Shown here: one piece after another, positions 35,295-43,783 of the stretch | Layout: each line of letters opens with the position of its first letter | Numbering within the stretch: the stretch's first letter is position 1 | Source of the DNA: Myxococcales bacterium | Lineage (GTDB): Bacteria; Myxococcota_A; Bradymonadia; Bradymonadales; Bradymonadaceae | NCBI GenBank assembly: GCA_007119175.1 | Contig: SKQC01000186.1 | Coordinates: forward strand, 1 to 43,783 | Reading direction: 5' to 3' | Length of the DNA: 43,783 bases | Made by a program: the position numbers and the translations under genes | The notes under the pieces: model-generated | What the model was told of the DNA's origin: nothing | What the model saw: only the letters and a program-made list of their open reading frames with translations | Database searches by the model: none

Positions 35295-37217
35295 ATGGGT
35301 AAGATGATTGGAATCGATCTGGGAACCACCAATTCTGTCGTGGCCGTGATGGAGGGCAATGAGCCTAAAGTCATTCCGAATCAGGAAGGGGCGCGCACCA
35401 CGCCATCGGTGATCGCCTTCGATGATAAAGGGGATGTGCTTGTTGGACGGGTGGCCAAAAATCAGGCCATCACCAATCCGGAAAACACTGTCTTTTCCGT
35501 CAAGCGCTTTATGGGGCAGACCTATGCCGAGTTGGAGGGCGAGCAAAAGCGTGTGCCCTACAACGTGGTCAAAGCCGACAATGGCGATGCCCATATTGAA
35601 ATTCGCGACGAACAGCTGAGTCCCCCTGAGCTGTCGTCGAAGATCTTGATGAAGCTCAAGCAAGCTGCCGAGAGTTATCTGGGCGAAGAGGTCAGCGAGG
35701 CGGTCATCACCGTGCCTGCCTATTTCAACGACTCTCAGCGGCAAGCCACAAAGGATGCCGGCCGCATCGCCGGACTCGACGTCAAACGAATCGTCAACGA
35801 ACCGACCGCTGCTGCTCTGGCCTACGGGCTAGACAAAGAACAAGAGGAGCTGGTGGCGGTGTATGACTTCGGCGGTGGAACCTTCGATATCTCGATTCTC
35901 GAGGTCGGAGAAAACGTCATCGAGGTCAAGAGCACCAACGGCGATACCCATCTGGGCGGCGATGATGTCGACCAGGTGATCATTGACTGGTTGACCGACG
36001 AATTCAAAAAAGACCAGGGCATCGACGTCTCTGATGACAAGATGGTCATTCAGCGACTCAAAGAAGCTGCTGAAAAGGCCAAAATCGACCTGTCCAGTGT
36101 ATTGGAAACGGAGATCAATCTTCCGTTTTTGACCGCCGACGACAGTGGGCCGAAACACCTCAACCAGAAGTTGAGCCGGGCGAAGTTGGAGTCCATGATC
36201 GAACCGATCATCGAGCGGACTCTCAAGCCCTGTCGGCAGGCGCTAGAAGATATCGACGCCGACTCCTCGACGATCGATGAGGTCATTTTGGTCGGTGGGT
36301 CGACGCGCATTCCCCTGGTGCAGTCGAAAGTGACCGAATTTTTCGGCCAGGAGCCCCACAAGGGCGTCAATCCCGACGAGGTGGTCGCCCGGGGCGCAGC
36401 TGTCCAGGCCGGCGTATTGTCCGGCGACGTCGGCGATGTGCTCCTGCTCGATGTCACGCCGCTGTCACTGGGAATCGAAACCCAGGGCGGAGTGATGACC
36501 TCGCTGATCCCGCGCAATACGACCATTCCCACCAAAAAGAGCGAGATCTTCAGTACGGCCACTGACAACCAGACCTCGGTCACCGTCCACGTCCTTCAGG
36601 GCGAGCGACCAATGGCCGGGGACAACCGAACGCTGGGCAAGTTCAACCTCGACGGCATTCCCCCTGCACCGCGTGGGGTTCCCCAGATCGAGGTAACCTT
36701 CGATATCGACGCCAATGGCATCGTCCATGTCTCCGCCAAAGACAAGGCCACCGGAAAGGAGCAAAAAATCCGCATCGAATCCTCCGGCGGTCTCGAGGAC
36801 ACGGAAGTCGAAGACCTGGTCAAAGAAGCAGAAAAGCACCGCGAGGAAGACAAGCGAAAGCGCGAGCAGGCCGAATTGCGTAATAAAGCTGAGGCCCTGG
36901 TACACTCCGCCGAGCAGTCGCTGGAGGAAGCCGGTGAACATCTTCCCGAGGAGCAGACCGAGGAATTGACCACCAAAATCGATACTCTGCGCACAGCGGT
37001 CGAGGAATACGACTACGACACCATGGAGTCGATCGTCTCCGAGCTCGAGGAGATGATGCACAAGGCTGCTGAGCAGATGTACGACACAGCTGGCGGCCCT
37101 CAGCCCGGTGCACAGCCGGGTGCTCAGGCTGCTGCCGGTGGCGGTGCCGACACCGATTCCGATGATGACGACGATGACGATGACGTCATCGATGCCGAGT
37201 TTGAGGAAGCCAACTAA
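35295..37217 (+). CDS. dnaK: Chaperone protein DnaK (Hsp70)
   Basis: A 640-residue Hsp70. The ATPase domain shows [76 protein letters not shown] and [20 protein letters not shown]. The linker [19 protein letters not shown] joins the substrate domain. The helical lid ends with a Gly/Ala/Gln stretch, then eight Asp and [10 protein letters not shown], close to the normal Hsp70 end but with an unusually long Asp run. AAGGAG is upstream. No CIRCE element (TTAGCACTC and its inverted copy) is seen in the 184-base leader, and grpE and dnaJ are not adjacent, so heat regulation cannot be assigned. Confidence 0.98.
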   Translation: MGKMIGIDLGTTNSVVAVMEGNEPKVIPNQEGARTTPSVIAFDDKGDVLVGRVAKNQAITNPENTVFSVKRFMGQTYAELEGEQKRVPYNVVKADNGDAHIEIRDEQLSPPELSSKILMKLKQAAESYLGEEVSEAVITVPAYFNDSQRQATKDAGRIAGLDVKRIVNEPTAAALAYGLDKEQEELVAVYDFGGGTFDISILEVGENVIEVKSTNGDTHLGGDDVDQVIIDWLTDEFKKDQGIDVSDDKMVIQRLKEAAEKAKIDLSSVLETEINLPFLTADDSGPKHLNQKLSRAKLESMIEPIIERTLKPCRQALEDIDADSSTIDEVILVGGSTRIPLVQSKVTEFFGQEPHKGVNPDEVVARGAAVQAGVLSGDVGDVLLLDVTPLSLGIETQGGVMTSLIPRNTTIPTKKSEIFSTATDNQTSVTVHVLQGERPMAGDNRTLGKFNLDGIPPAPRGVPQIEVTFDIDANGIVHVSAKDKATGKEQKIRIESSGGLEDTEVEDLVKEAEKHREEDKRKREQAELRNKAEALVHSAEQSLEEAGEHLPEEQTEELTTKIDTLRTAVEEYDYDTMESIVSELEEMMHKAAEQMYDTAGGPQPGAQPGAQAAAGGGADTDSDDDDDDDDVIDAEFEEAN

Positions 37218-37250
37218 GGCTGAGCTGGCGATAAAACGCACCGGATATTG

Positions 37251-37282
37251 GCCGGCGGGTAATTCCCGCCGGCTTTTGTTTT
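37251..37282 (+). terminator. Intrinsic terminator after dnaK
   Basis: GCCGGCGGG pairs perfectly with CCCGCCGGC around a TAATT loop, followed by TTTTGTTTT. Confidence 0.92.
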
Positions 37283-37355
37283 ATCCGTCGAATCGCTATG
37301 ATCTCCGGCGCACAATGGACTCGTGGCGCCCTGTGCAAAATAAGGAAGGCAGGAC

Positions 37356-38201
37356 ATGGCACGTAAAAACAAAACCGGTGCAGGCGGTGGACTGAATACC
37401 AGACAGTCCGCCGATGGCAGCTTTGAGATCGTGCTCGACGAAAAGCCGGATTCGACCAAATCGGTGGAGTCCGTCTCATCAACGAGCCGATCCCGTCGCT
37501 GGATCGCCGTCGTCGCGATCTGTGGGCTGGCAATTGCCGGTGGCACCTGGGTATTTGCGTTCGCCGGCGACGACAGCGATGCTCAAGAGTCTGTCGAGGA
37601 ATCGGACCCCTTTGCCGACGAACCGGGCTTTGAGCCCTATACCGGCGGTAGCGTGCCCATTGAGGAGGACACTGACAAACCAGACGAATCGGCCGGAGCG
37701 CGCGCGCAGATCGCAGCGGAAGAAGAACAGGAACAGGAGTCGCTCGGCGATGACGAGTCGGAGGCCGACCAGAAGCTCGAGGGACCAGTTAGGGGATTGC
37801 GGCAACCCGGGACGCTGGCTGGAAGAGAAATAGACGGCAAAGAGGTCGTAGAAGATACCCGCGGTGAGCCGATGTCGAGACAAGAAGCCGAGCGGCGTCT
37901 GGAGGGCGAGCTCGATTCGATCGAAAATGCCGATACAGAGGCCCAGCGACGACTTCGCCGCCGAGATATCCGGATGAACTCGCGAGTTATCCAATCCAAC
38001 TCCTCAGATGGCATTCGCGTCTCACCGGGAATCGAGGTCAGCGAAGATATCCAGAAGCGCCTCCATGACCAATTCAGCGGCCGACACGCCCGCGCTATGG
38101 AAGAGGGCGTGGATCGCGACGAGTATCGCGGCGCTGAGGAAGACGATTGGTATGACGAAGAAGACGACTGGTATGACGACGAATATGAGGACGGCGAATA
38201 A
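37356..38201 (+). CDS. Membrane-anchored acidic protein of unknown function
   Basis: A 281-residue protein with a cytoplasmic basic and Ser-rich head (residues 1-46), one membrane helix (WIAVVAICGLAIAGGTWVFA, about 48-68) and a long acidic, probably disordered outer part. Near the end, residues of about 190-215 are Arg-rich (RRLRRRDIRMNSR) and form a short helix-prone region. The very end carries two copies of a DDWYD-type motif, then EYEDGE. I do not recognise a family. AAGGAAGG lies just before the ATG. It is a single gene between the dnaK terminator and the tRNA-Gly gene. Confidence 0.72.
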   Translation: MARKNKTGAGGGLNTRQSADGSFEIVLDEKPDSTKSVESVSSTSRSRRWIAVVAICGLAIAGGTWVFAFAGDDSDAQESVEESDPFADEPGFEPYTGGSVPIEEDTDKPDESAGARAQIAAEEEQEQESLGDDESEADQKLEGPVRGLRQPGTLAGREIDGKEVVEDTRGEPMSRQEAERRLEGELDSIENADTEAQRRLRRRDIRMNSRVIQSNSSDGIRVSPGIEVSEDIQKRLHDQFSGRHARAMEEGVDRDEYRGAEEDDWYDEEDDWYDDEYEDGE

Positions 38202-38301
38202 CATCGGCTCGGTTTTCGAAAACCGCGAGTGAATGGGTTGACAGAGGTCGACTCCGTTTCCTATAAAGCCTGCCTCGTCACTTCTGGTGATGACCACATA
38301 C

Positions 38302-38373
38302 GCGGGAGTAACTCAGTGGTAGAGTGCGACCTTGCCATGGTCGAAGTCGGGGGTTCGAATCCCCTCTCCCGCT
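38302..38373 (+). tRNA. tRNA-Gly (anticodon GCC)
   Basis: The acceptor stem is GCGGGAG with CTCCCGC and discriminator T. The D arm includes AACTCAGTGGTAGAGT. The anticodon stem is CGACC with GGTCG around the loop TTGCCAT, giving anticodon GCC. The T arm is GGGGG-TTCGAAT-CCCCT, with one G-T pair. It is 72 bases long, and CCA is not encoded. It should read GGC and GGU codons. Confidence 0.96.
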
Positions 38374-38378
38374 TACCA

Positions 38379-38406
38379 CGAAGGCCCCGAGCAATCGGGG
38401 CTTTCG
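38379..38406 (+). terminator. Hairpin directly after tRNA-Gly, probable terminator
   Basis: CGAAGGCCCCGA pairs with TCGGGGCTTTCG around a GCAA loop: twelve pairs, one of them G-T. The T-run after it is weak (ACGTTTCTT), so it may also act as a processing or 3'-trimming stem. Confidence 0.65.
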
Positions 38407-38428
38407 ACGTTTCTTGTGCCCGGCAACG

Positions 38429-38504
38429 TCCCACATTTTGGCTCTCAATCATCTGAGTCCCACATAGGTCCCACGTCGCTGGCGGCGCCTGGCAGGCGTC
38501 CCAC
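38429..38504 (+). repeat. Four GTCCCAC repeats downstream of tRNA-Gly
   Basis: TCCCAC begins at 38429, 38458, 38469 and 38499, each preceded by G. The spacings are 29, 11 and 30 bases, near whole numbers of helical turns. The same hexamer is clustered upstream of mraZ. Short direct repeats beside a tRNA 3' end can be integrase arm sites, but no integrase gene is present, so this remains open. Confidence 0.45.
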
Positions 38505-38667
38505 TGACTCGTGTCTCCTCGTCAGAGGGATGAGGGATGCCGGCATAGTGATGGGGCAGAAGGAGGACAGCGGGAAAAGGATTTTATTTTCGGGAAGAGT
38601 GGACGGGCCTTATTCGTTGGGTTCGACGGGTCGTTCAATCGACGAGCTCAACGTGGAGATAAAAGAA

Positions 38668-38850
38668 ATGAGCAAGTGGGACGGAACGCTAAAATTTTTA
38701 CCTTCGAAGACGTGTCCTGAATGCAAGAGCGCATTTCGATGGAGTAAAAAGTGGGCTCGATGCTGGCATAGAATAGTGTATTGCAGCCCCGAATGTCGCC
38801 AGTCTGCCCGGGACAAATGTCGCAATAAAGACCGCGGAGTGGCCGAGTAA
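38668..38850 (+). CDS. DUF2256 zinc-finger-like small protein
   Basis: A 60-residue protein with the full DUF2256 signature: LPSKTCPECKSAFRWSKKWA with a CxxC pair, then RCWHRIVYCSPECRQSA with the second Cys pair and the Trp-rich linker. Only this domain is present, which is normal for the family. The Cys arrangement suggests a small zinc site; the function of DUF2256 is not known. GGAG lies nine bases before the ATG. The frame is open further upstream, but that part covers the repeat region and the tRNA and is not coding. A bidirectional terminator follows. Confidence 0.88.
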   Translation: MSKWDGTLKFLPSKTCPECKSAFRWSKKWARCWHRIVYCSPECRQSARDKCRNKDRGVAE

Positions 38851-38873
38851 AGCGCCAGGTGACGGCATCAATA

Positions 38874-38914
38874 AAAAAAGCCCGGACCGATATTGAGTCG
38901 GTCCGGGCTTTTTT
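38874..38914. terminator. Bidirectional terminator between converging genes
   Basis: A perfect 17-pair inverted repeat, AAAAAAGCCCGGACCGA and TCGGTCCGGGCTTTTTT, closes a TATTGAG loop. The A-run and T-run let it stop transcripts of the DUF2256 gene on the plus strand and of the PpiD-like gene on the minus strand. Confidence 0.96.
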
Positions 38915-38931
38915 GTCTGCGGCTCGTGATG

Positions 38932-40743
38932 TCAGTCGGATTCGGGCTCGTCGTCAACATCGTCAATATCGGAGGGAGCACCCTCCATAAAGTCCATATC
39001 GCCGACGATATCGTCGGGAACCGCTTCGCCCGGGGACTCCAGCATCTGTCGTAAGATTTCGGCGGCTCGGCTGTTATTTTCATAGAGGCGAATTCTGCCC
39101 TCATCCATTCCCTGTTGGAGAACAGCGTCGATATAATGGCCGACATCCTCGGTAGGACGGGTGAAAAAGAGTCGCCAGGCGCCGAGTAGCTCGTTGATCT
39201 TTTCAGATCGAGCCTCCAGTTCGAGTTCAGCGCGTTCGGCGCTGTCGATTTCCTGGGGAGCGTCCTCTCGTTCCTTAAGGCGGATCACGGCCAACGAGTC
39301 GTCGAGGTCGACAATATCTTCAAAGAGCGGGGCATCTTCGCTCAGATTGAAAGCTGCAATCGCCAGATCGCGGTGCTGTCCAAGACCGGGGATATCATCC
39401 CAAGATCGGCCGAAATCAAATCCCTCCGGGAATCCGGGCGGAGTTTGTTCTCCCTCCAGGTTGAAAAATCCTGTGGTCTCCACGGACAGGGCAGCCCAGA
39501 ATTCGGCTTCGTCTTCTCGCTCATCTTCGCGAGCCTCTTCCTGCAAAGCCTGGAGAGCATCATCGAGGGAGAGACCGGAGGCGACGCGATCGTGAAATGC
39601 CTGTGCCAGTTCAGCACCGCGCACCTCAACGATATCGCGGCGCAACAGCGTCCGCGCAATTTCGTCTTGTACTTCGTCGAGGTCGGCGACTTCTTCGTCG
39701 CGGCGGTCCTCGACTTTGACGAGCACGAAGGCGTGATCGCTTTCTACCTCGTGGACCTCGCCGATATCGGCGTCCTCGATAGCAGCAGCGATGTCCTGGT
39801 CGATATTGTCGATTGTATTCCAGTCCATCAATCCGCCTTCATCGCGGTAGAAGTCCTGGGACAATTCGCGGGCCACGTCGCCGAATTCCTCTCCTTCGTC
39901 GAGGATACGCCGACGGGCCTCTTCGTATTGGTCAAGCGCTTCCTGGGCTTCTTCGGCGGCGTCATCGCCGGGCTTGAAGATACGCAGGTTGCGCAATTTG
40001 ATCTCTTCGGGCTCCTCGTAATCGGCCCGGTGCTCGTCGAAATACTCTTCGATGCGCTCTCGGCTGTCGCCGTCGGTCAGAAACTCGTCGACATCGTCAT
40101 CGCTGAGGCCGACCACATCGACGAGAAGATCTTCGTCAAATTCCACATACTCCAGGTCGACGCGCGTATTGCGCAATCGGTTTAACTCCTCGATCTCGTC
40201 CGGCGTGACATGGGCCTGCATATCGAGAAGCACCATATATTTTCGAGCCAGCAACTCCTGGCGCTTAAAATCCTCATAACTGGGAATGGGAACGCGAAGC
40301 CCGTGCTGGACGTAACGCTCATAAAAGGGGCCATCAAATTGACCGGTCCGCCCGTAAGTGCTCAGAAACTCGACGTTTCGATTCGGGTCGGTGATATAGT
40401 CGGCAAATTCCTCATCGCTGACCCGGAGTCCAGCCTCGCGCGCTCGCTCGGCAAGAAGATAGGTGGTGATGACCACCTGCAGGGCCTGGGCCTGCTGGCC
40501 GAAGAACTCGTCGTCCCGGGTGGTACCAGTGCGCTGACCACCGAAGTACCGGTAGTAGATGGCGTTGACATCCTCTGTATAGATGCTGTTGCCGTCGACA
40601 TTGGCCATCAGCACCCGCTGTCCGTCGCCGGCGCGGCAGCCGTCGGCGGGCACGCCAAAGAAGACGGCAAAAAAGACAATCAGCACGCCAACGAGGATAT
40701 AAGAGAGGCCGCTTTGTGTACCGCGGCGAATTCGTTCCAGCAT
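38932..40743 (-). CDS. PpiD-like membrane-anchored periplasmic chaperone/isomerase
   Basis: A 603-residue protein. An N-terminal membrane anchor (YILVGVLIVFFAVFFGVP) is followed by a SurA/PpiD-type helical domain (VLMANVDGNSIYTEDVNAIY and LQVVITTYLLAERAREAGLR). A parvulin-like domain near residues 270-365 includes EFGDVARELSQDFYRDEGGL and DHAFVLVKVEDRRDEEVADL. The second half is acidic and helical, with a disordered Asp/Glu tail. PpiD helps outer-membrane and periplasmic proteins fold at the inner-membrane exit. The ATG at 40743 has AGGAG nine bases upstream; a TTG at 40764 is less likely. The parvulin core is divergent, so isomerase activity may be weak or lost. Confidence 0.85.
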   Translation of the reverse strand: MLERIRRGTQSGLSYILVGVLIVFFAVFFGVPADGCRAGDGQRVLMANVDGNSIYTEDVNAIYYRYFGGQRTGTTRDDEFFGQQAQALQVVITTYLLAERAREAGLRVSDEEFADYITDPNRNVEFLSTYGRTGQFDGPFYERYVQHGLRVPIPSYEDFKRQELLARKYMVLLDMQAHVTPDEIEELNRLRNTRVDLEYVEFDEDLLVDVVGLSDDDVDEFLTDGDSRERIEEYFDEHRADYEEPEEIKLRNLRIFKPGDDAAEEAQEALDQYEEARRRILDEGEEFGDVARELSQDFYRDEGGLMDWNTIDNIDQDIAAAIEDADIGEVHEVESDHAFVLVKVEDRRDEEVADLDEVQDEIARTLLRRDIVEVRGAELAQAFHDRVASGLSLDDALQALQEEAREDEREDEAEFWAALSVETTGFFNLEGEQTPPGFPEGFDFGRSWDDIPGLGQHRDLAIAAFNLSEDAPLFEDIVDLDDSLAVIRLKEREDAPQEIDSAERAELELEARSEKINELLGAWRLFFTRPTEDVGHYIDAVLQQGMDEGRIRLYENNSRAAEILRQMLESPGEAVPDDIVGDMDFMEGAPSDIDDVDDEPESD

Positions 40744-42155
<1,412 letters not shown>

Positions 42156-42197
42156 ACCTTTTCGGGCTGCTCGATCACTCGGAGCTGGGAGACGGTC

Positions 42198-43034
42198 ATG
42201 CTGGCCTGGTTGAAGCATCATCGGCGGAAGGTGACCACTTTTGTGGTGGTCGCTGTTCCGCTGTGGTTGATCGTGTCGTCTGCCGGTGCCGAGATCGGAG
42301 CATCGTCGTCGATGCCCACCCAATGGGCGGGCGGGGTGGTCGGTGGAGCTCAATTCGTGGTCAGCTCGACGATCGGCACGGTCGGTGGATTTTGGACCCG
42401 CCTTGTCGGCGGCGGCGATGTGGCCGAGGAAAACGAGGAATTACACCGTGAGGTGGCTCGTCTTCGAGAGGAAAATACGCGCCTTATCGGCGTCTTACAG
42501 GAAAATGCCCGCCTCCGCGAGATGGTCGAGTTTCAGACCGCACGCCCCGATTTCGAATTGGCGCCGGCTCGGGTGATCTCCCGGGATGTGTCGCCTTATT
42601 TTCGGGTCGTGAAAGTGCGTATCGAATCTGATCACGATCTGGCTCCCAGGATGCCTGTCGTGGCGCCAGACGGAGTCGTCGGCCAGATTCATAAAGTATA
42701 TGGGCGTTATGCCGATGTCGTATTGGTGGCCGATCCGCGAAGCCGGATCGACGCGATTAGTCAGCGAAACCGGGCCCTCGGCGTAGTTCAGGGGCTGGGA
42801 ACGGAGGCCGATTACCGGGCCAGTGTGGCATATCTGACCGACCGCGACGAAATACAACTGGGAGACCGGATGGTAACCAGCGGCATGGGAGAGATTTTCC
42901 CGCGTGAATTGGAGATCGGCACGGTGGTCGAGATCGACGATTCGATGACCGGTCTATTTCAGGAGGTGGTCGTGGAACCCTCCGTTGATTTCTCGCGACT
43001 CGAAGAGGTCTTTGTGATCACCGACGTCGACTGA
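42198..43034 (+). CDS. mreC: Rod-shape determining protein MreC
   Basis: A 278-residue bitopic membrane protein. A basic start (LKHHRRKVTTF) and one membrane helix (VVVAVPLWLIVSSAG) are followed by a coiled coil (EENEELHREVARLREENTRL) and the beta-rich periplasmic domain. Family motifs include ARVISRDVSPYFRVVKV, MPVVAPDGVVGQIHKVYGRY, DPRSRIDAISQRN and GDRMVTSGMGEIFPRELEIG. MreC links MreB to PBP2/RodA in the elongasome. A GGGAG site lies about seven bases before the ATG. The mreD start is only ten bases past its stop. Confidence 0.96.
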   Translation: MLAWLKHHRRKVTTFVVVAVPLWLIVSSAGAEIGASSSMPTQWAGGVVGGAQFVVSSTIGTVGGFWTRLVGGGDVAEENEELHREVARLREENTRLIGVLQENARLREMVEFQTARPDFELAPARVISRDVSPYFRVVKVRIESDHDLAPRMPVVAPDGVVGQIHKVYGRYADVVLVADPRSRIDAISQRNRALGVVQGLGTEADYRASVAYLTDRDEIQLGDRMVTSGMGEIFPRELEIGTVVEIDDSMTGLFQEVVVEPSVDFSRLEEVFVITDVD

Positions 43035-43044
43035 GGGCAAAACG

Positions 43045-43560
43045 ATGCCGGGTGTGGTCTTATTTTTTGTGGCCCTGATGGTGATGGTCGTCGAGAGCGT
43101 TGCCCTCGGGGCATTTTCGATCCAGATGTGGGCGTTGCAGACCCCGCTGATGATCGCCATTTATCTGGGACTGGAACGCGAATTCGTCTCTGGTGGGCTG
43201 ATTCTTGTGGCCCTGATGCTCCCCGTGGAGTGGCTGGTTGGCGGGGTCTACGGCCTCTACAGCATTGCGCTGGCGGTCATCTACTTGAGTATGCGGCCGC
43301 TGCGCCCCAACTTGCAGACAGATTGGGGATTGGTCCGCGGCGCCGTGGCCGCCGCGGCCGCGGTGTTGCACGGAGCCGTGATGCTCGTGGCCCTTTTTCT
43401 GATCGGCGAAGGAGGCACATCGCTGTCGGCGACAGTGGCCGTGCAGATGTGGTGGGCTGTGCCCGTGGTCGCTATCGGCACCGTCGGATTGGGGAAAGCA
43501 TTTGCCAGACTCGATGGGATGATGGATCCTCGAAAGAGCCGATCAGATCTTGAATTCTGA
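43045..43560 (+). CDS. mreD: Rod-shape determining protein MreD
   Basis: A 171-residue inner-membrane protein with about five hydrophobic helices (VVLFFVALMVMVVESVALGA; LMIAIYLGLEREFVSGGLIL; LVGGVYGLYSIALAVIYLSM; AAVLHGAVMLVALFLI). MreD proteins are poorly conserved; the call rests on size, hydrophobicity and its place between mreC and mrdA. The start ATG follows GAGGGCAAAACG. Confidence 0.9.
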   Translation: MPGVVLFFVALMVMVVESVALGAFSIQMWALQTPLMIAIYLGLEREFVSGGLILVALMLPVEWLVGGVYGLYSIALAVIYLSMRPLRPNLQTDWGLVRGAVAAAAAVLHGAVMLVALFLIGEGGTSLSATVAVQMWWAVPVVAIGTVGLGKAFARLDGMMDPRKSRSDLEF

Positions 43561-43602
43561 CGGTTCGGTTGGGGGCAGGTGGCGGCCACTGAGAGTAGCG
43601 AG

Positions 43603-43783
43603 ATGGCAGTACGGGAGATATCCAGCGGAGGGAAGAGGGAACTCGATGACTACACCGGACGATACGTCTGGTGTCTGCTCCTGTGTGTTATTGCCTTCTC
43701 CGCGCTCGCGCTACAGTTGTGGAAACTCCAGATCGTCGACGGTGACGAGTATTTCCGCGCCAGTACGGAAAATATCATTCGCC
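43603..43783 (+). CDS. mrdA: N-terminal fragment of penicillin-binding protein 2 (MrdA)
   Basis: An ATG at 43603 opens a frame that runs off the window end: 60 residues are visible. A short basic head (SGGKRELDDYTGRY) is followed by one membrane helix (VWCLLLCVIAFSALALQLW) and KLQIVDGDEYFRASTENIIR, which matches the start of class B penicillin-binding proteins of the PBP2 type (KLQIVxGxxYxxxSxxNxIR). As the fourth gene of the mre order it is expected to be the elongation transpeptidase. Only the anchor is visible, so no active-site check is possible. The ribosome-binding site is weak (GAGAG). Confidence 0.85.
   Translation, partial: MAVREISSGGKRELDDYTGRYVWCLLLCVIAFSALALQLWKLQIVDGDEYFRASTENIIR

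Noticed and set aside
38302-38914. A genomic island integrated at tRNA-Gly
   Set aside because: No integrase, no duplicated tRNA end and no foreign genes follow; only the short repeats are suggestive.
39373-40185. A 270-codon plus-strand frame opposite the PpiD-like gene
   Set aside because: It mirrors the acidic codon pattern (GAC/GAG read in reverse as GTC/CTC) and has no ribosome-binding site or domain.

Overview
The window looks like chromosomal DNA of a Gram-negative, roughly 57-60% GC bacterium from the old Deltaproteobacteria. Myxococcota or Bradymonadota relatives are the best guess. That is inference from the sequence: many lipoproteins and very acidic exported proteins, Cys-rich C-x-x-D-x-D-C repeat lipoproteins, a kelch lipoprotein, a PEGA-domain protein, a meso-diaminopimelate-type MurE (DNPR motif), and a PASTA domain on FtsI. 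No phage or plasmid genes are seen. The only mobile-element trace is a 113-bp IS66-like miniature element.

Layout. (1) 1-8070: accessory genes. These are the end of a coiled-coil protein, an EEP-family hydrolase, a PLP aminotransferase, a sensor histidine kinase, a PEGA protein overlapping a kelch lipoprotein, and a small acidic protein closed by a terminator. (2) 8071-25654: a division and cell-wall (dcw) cluster in the order mraZ, small ORF, rsmH, ftsL, ftsI, murE, murF, mraY, ftsW, murG, murB, ddl, ftsQ, ftsA, ftsZ, closed by a strong terminator. murD and murC are missing from their usual places, and the murC slot holds the miniature element. A three-repeat MraZ box and two candidate promoters precede mraZ. 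(3) 25694-29354: trmJ, a Cys-rich lipoprotein, a TonB-like protein with an acidic linker, and a second Cys-rich lipoprotein. (4) 29438-32427: rpsO-pnp with a possible attenuator before rpsO and a long hairpin before pnp. (5) 32525-38201: an exported acidic protein, a PDZ-thioredoxin protein, an FmdB-like zinc-ribbon protein, dnaK and an acidic membrane protein. (6) 38302-38914: tRNA-Gly(GCC), TCCCAC repeats and a DUF2256 protein. (7) 38932-43783: a PpiD-like chaperone on the minus strand, then mreB, mreC, mreD and the start of mrdA.

How the genes fit together. The dcw cluster supplies the last cytoplasmic peptidoglycan precursor steps (MurB, MurE, MurF, Ddl, MraY, MurG) and the divisome (FtsL, FtsI, FtsW, FtsQ, FtsA, FtsZ). 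The mre-mrd cluster supplies the elongation machine. rpsO-pnp and dnaK-ppiD are translation, RNA-decay and protein-folding genes. The most notable signals are regulatory or structural: the MraZ box with an opposite-strand TGGGA array, the IS66-like element with a perfect 8-bp target duplication where murC would be, the pnp leader hairpin, and the small ORF overlapping the rsmH start.
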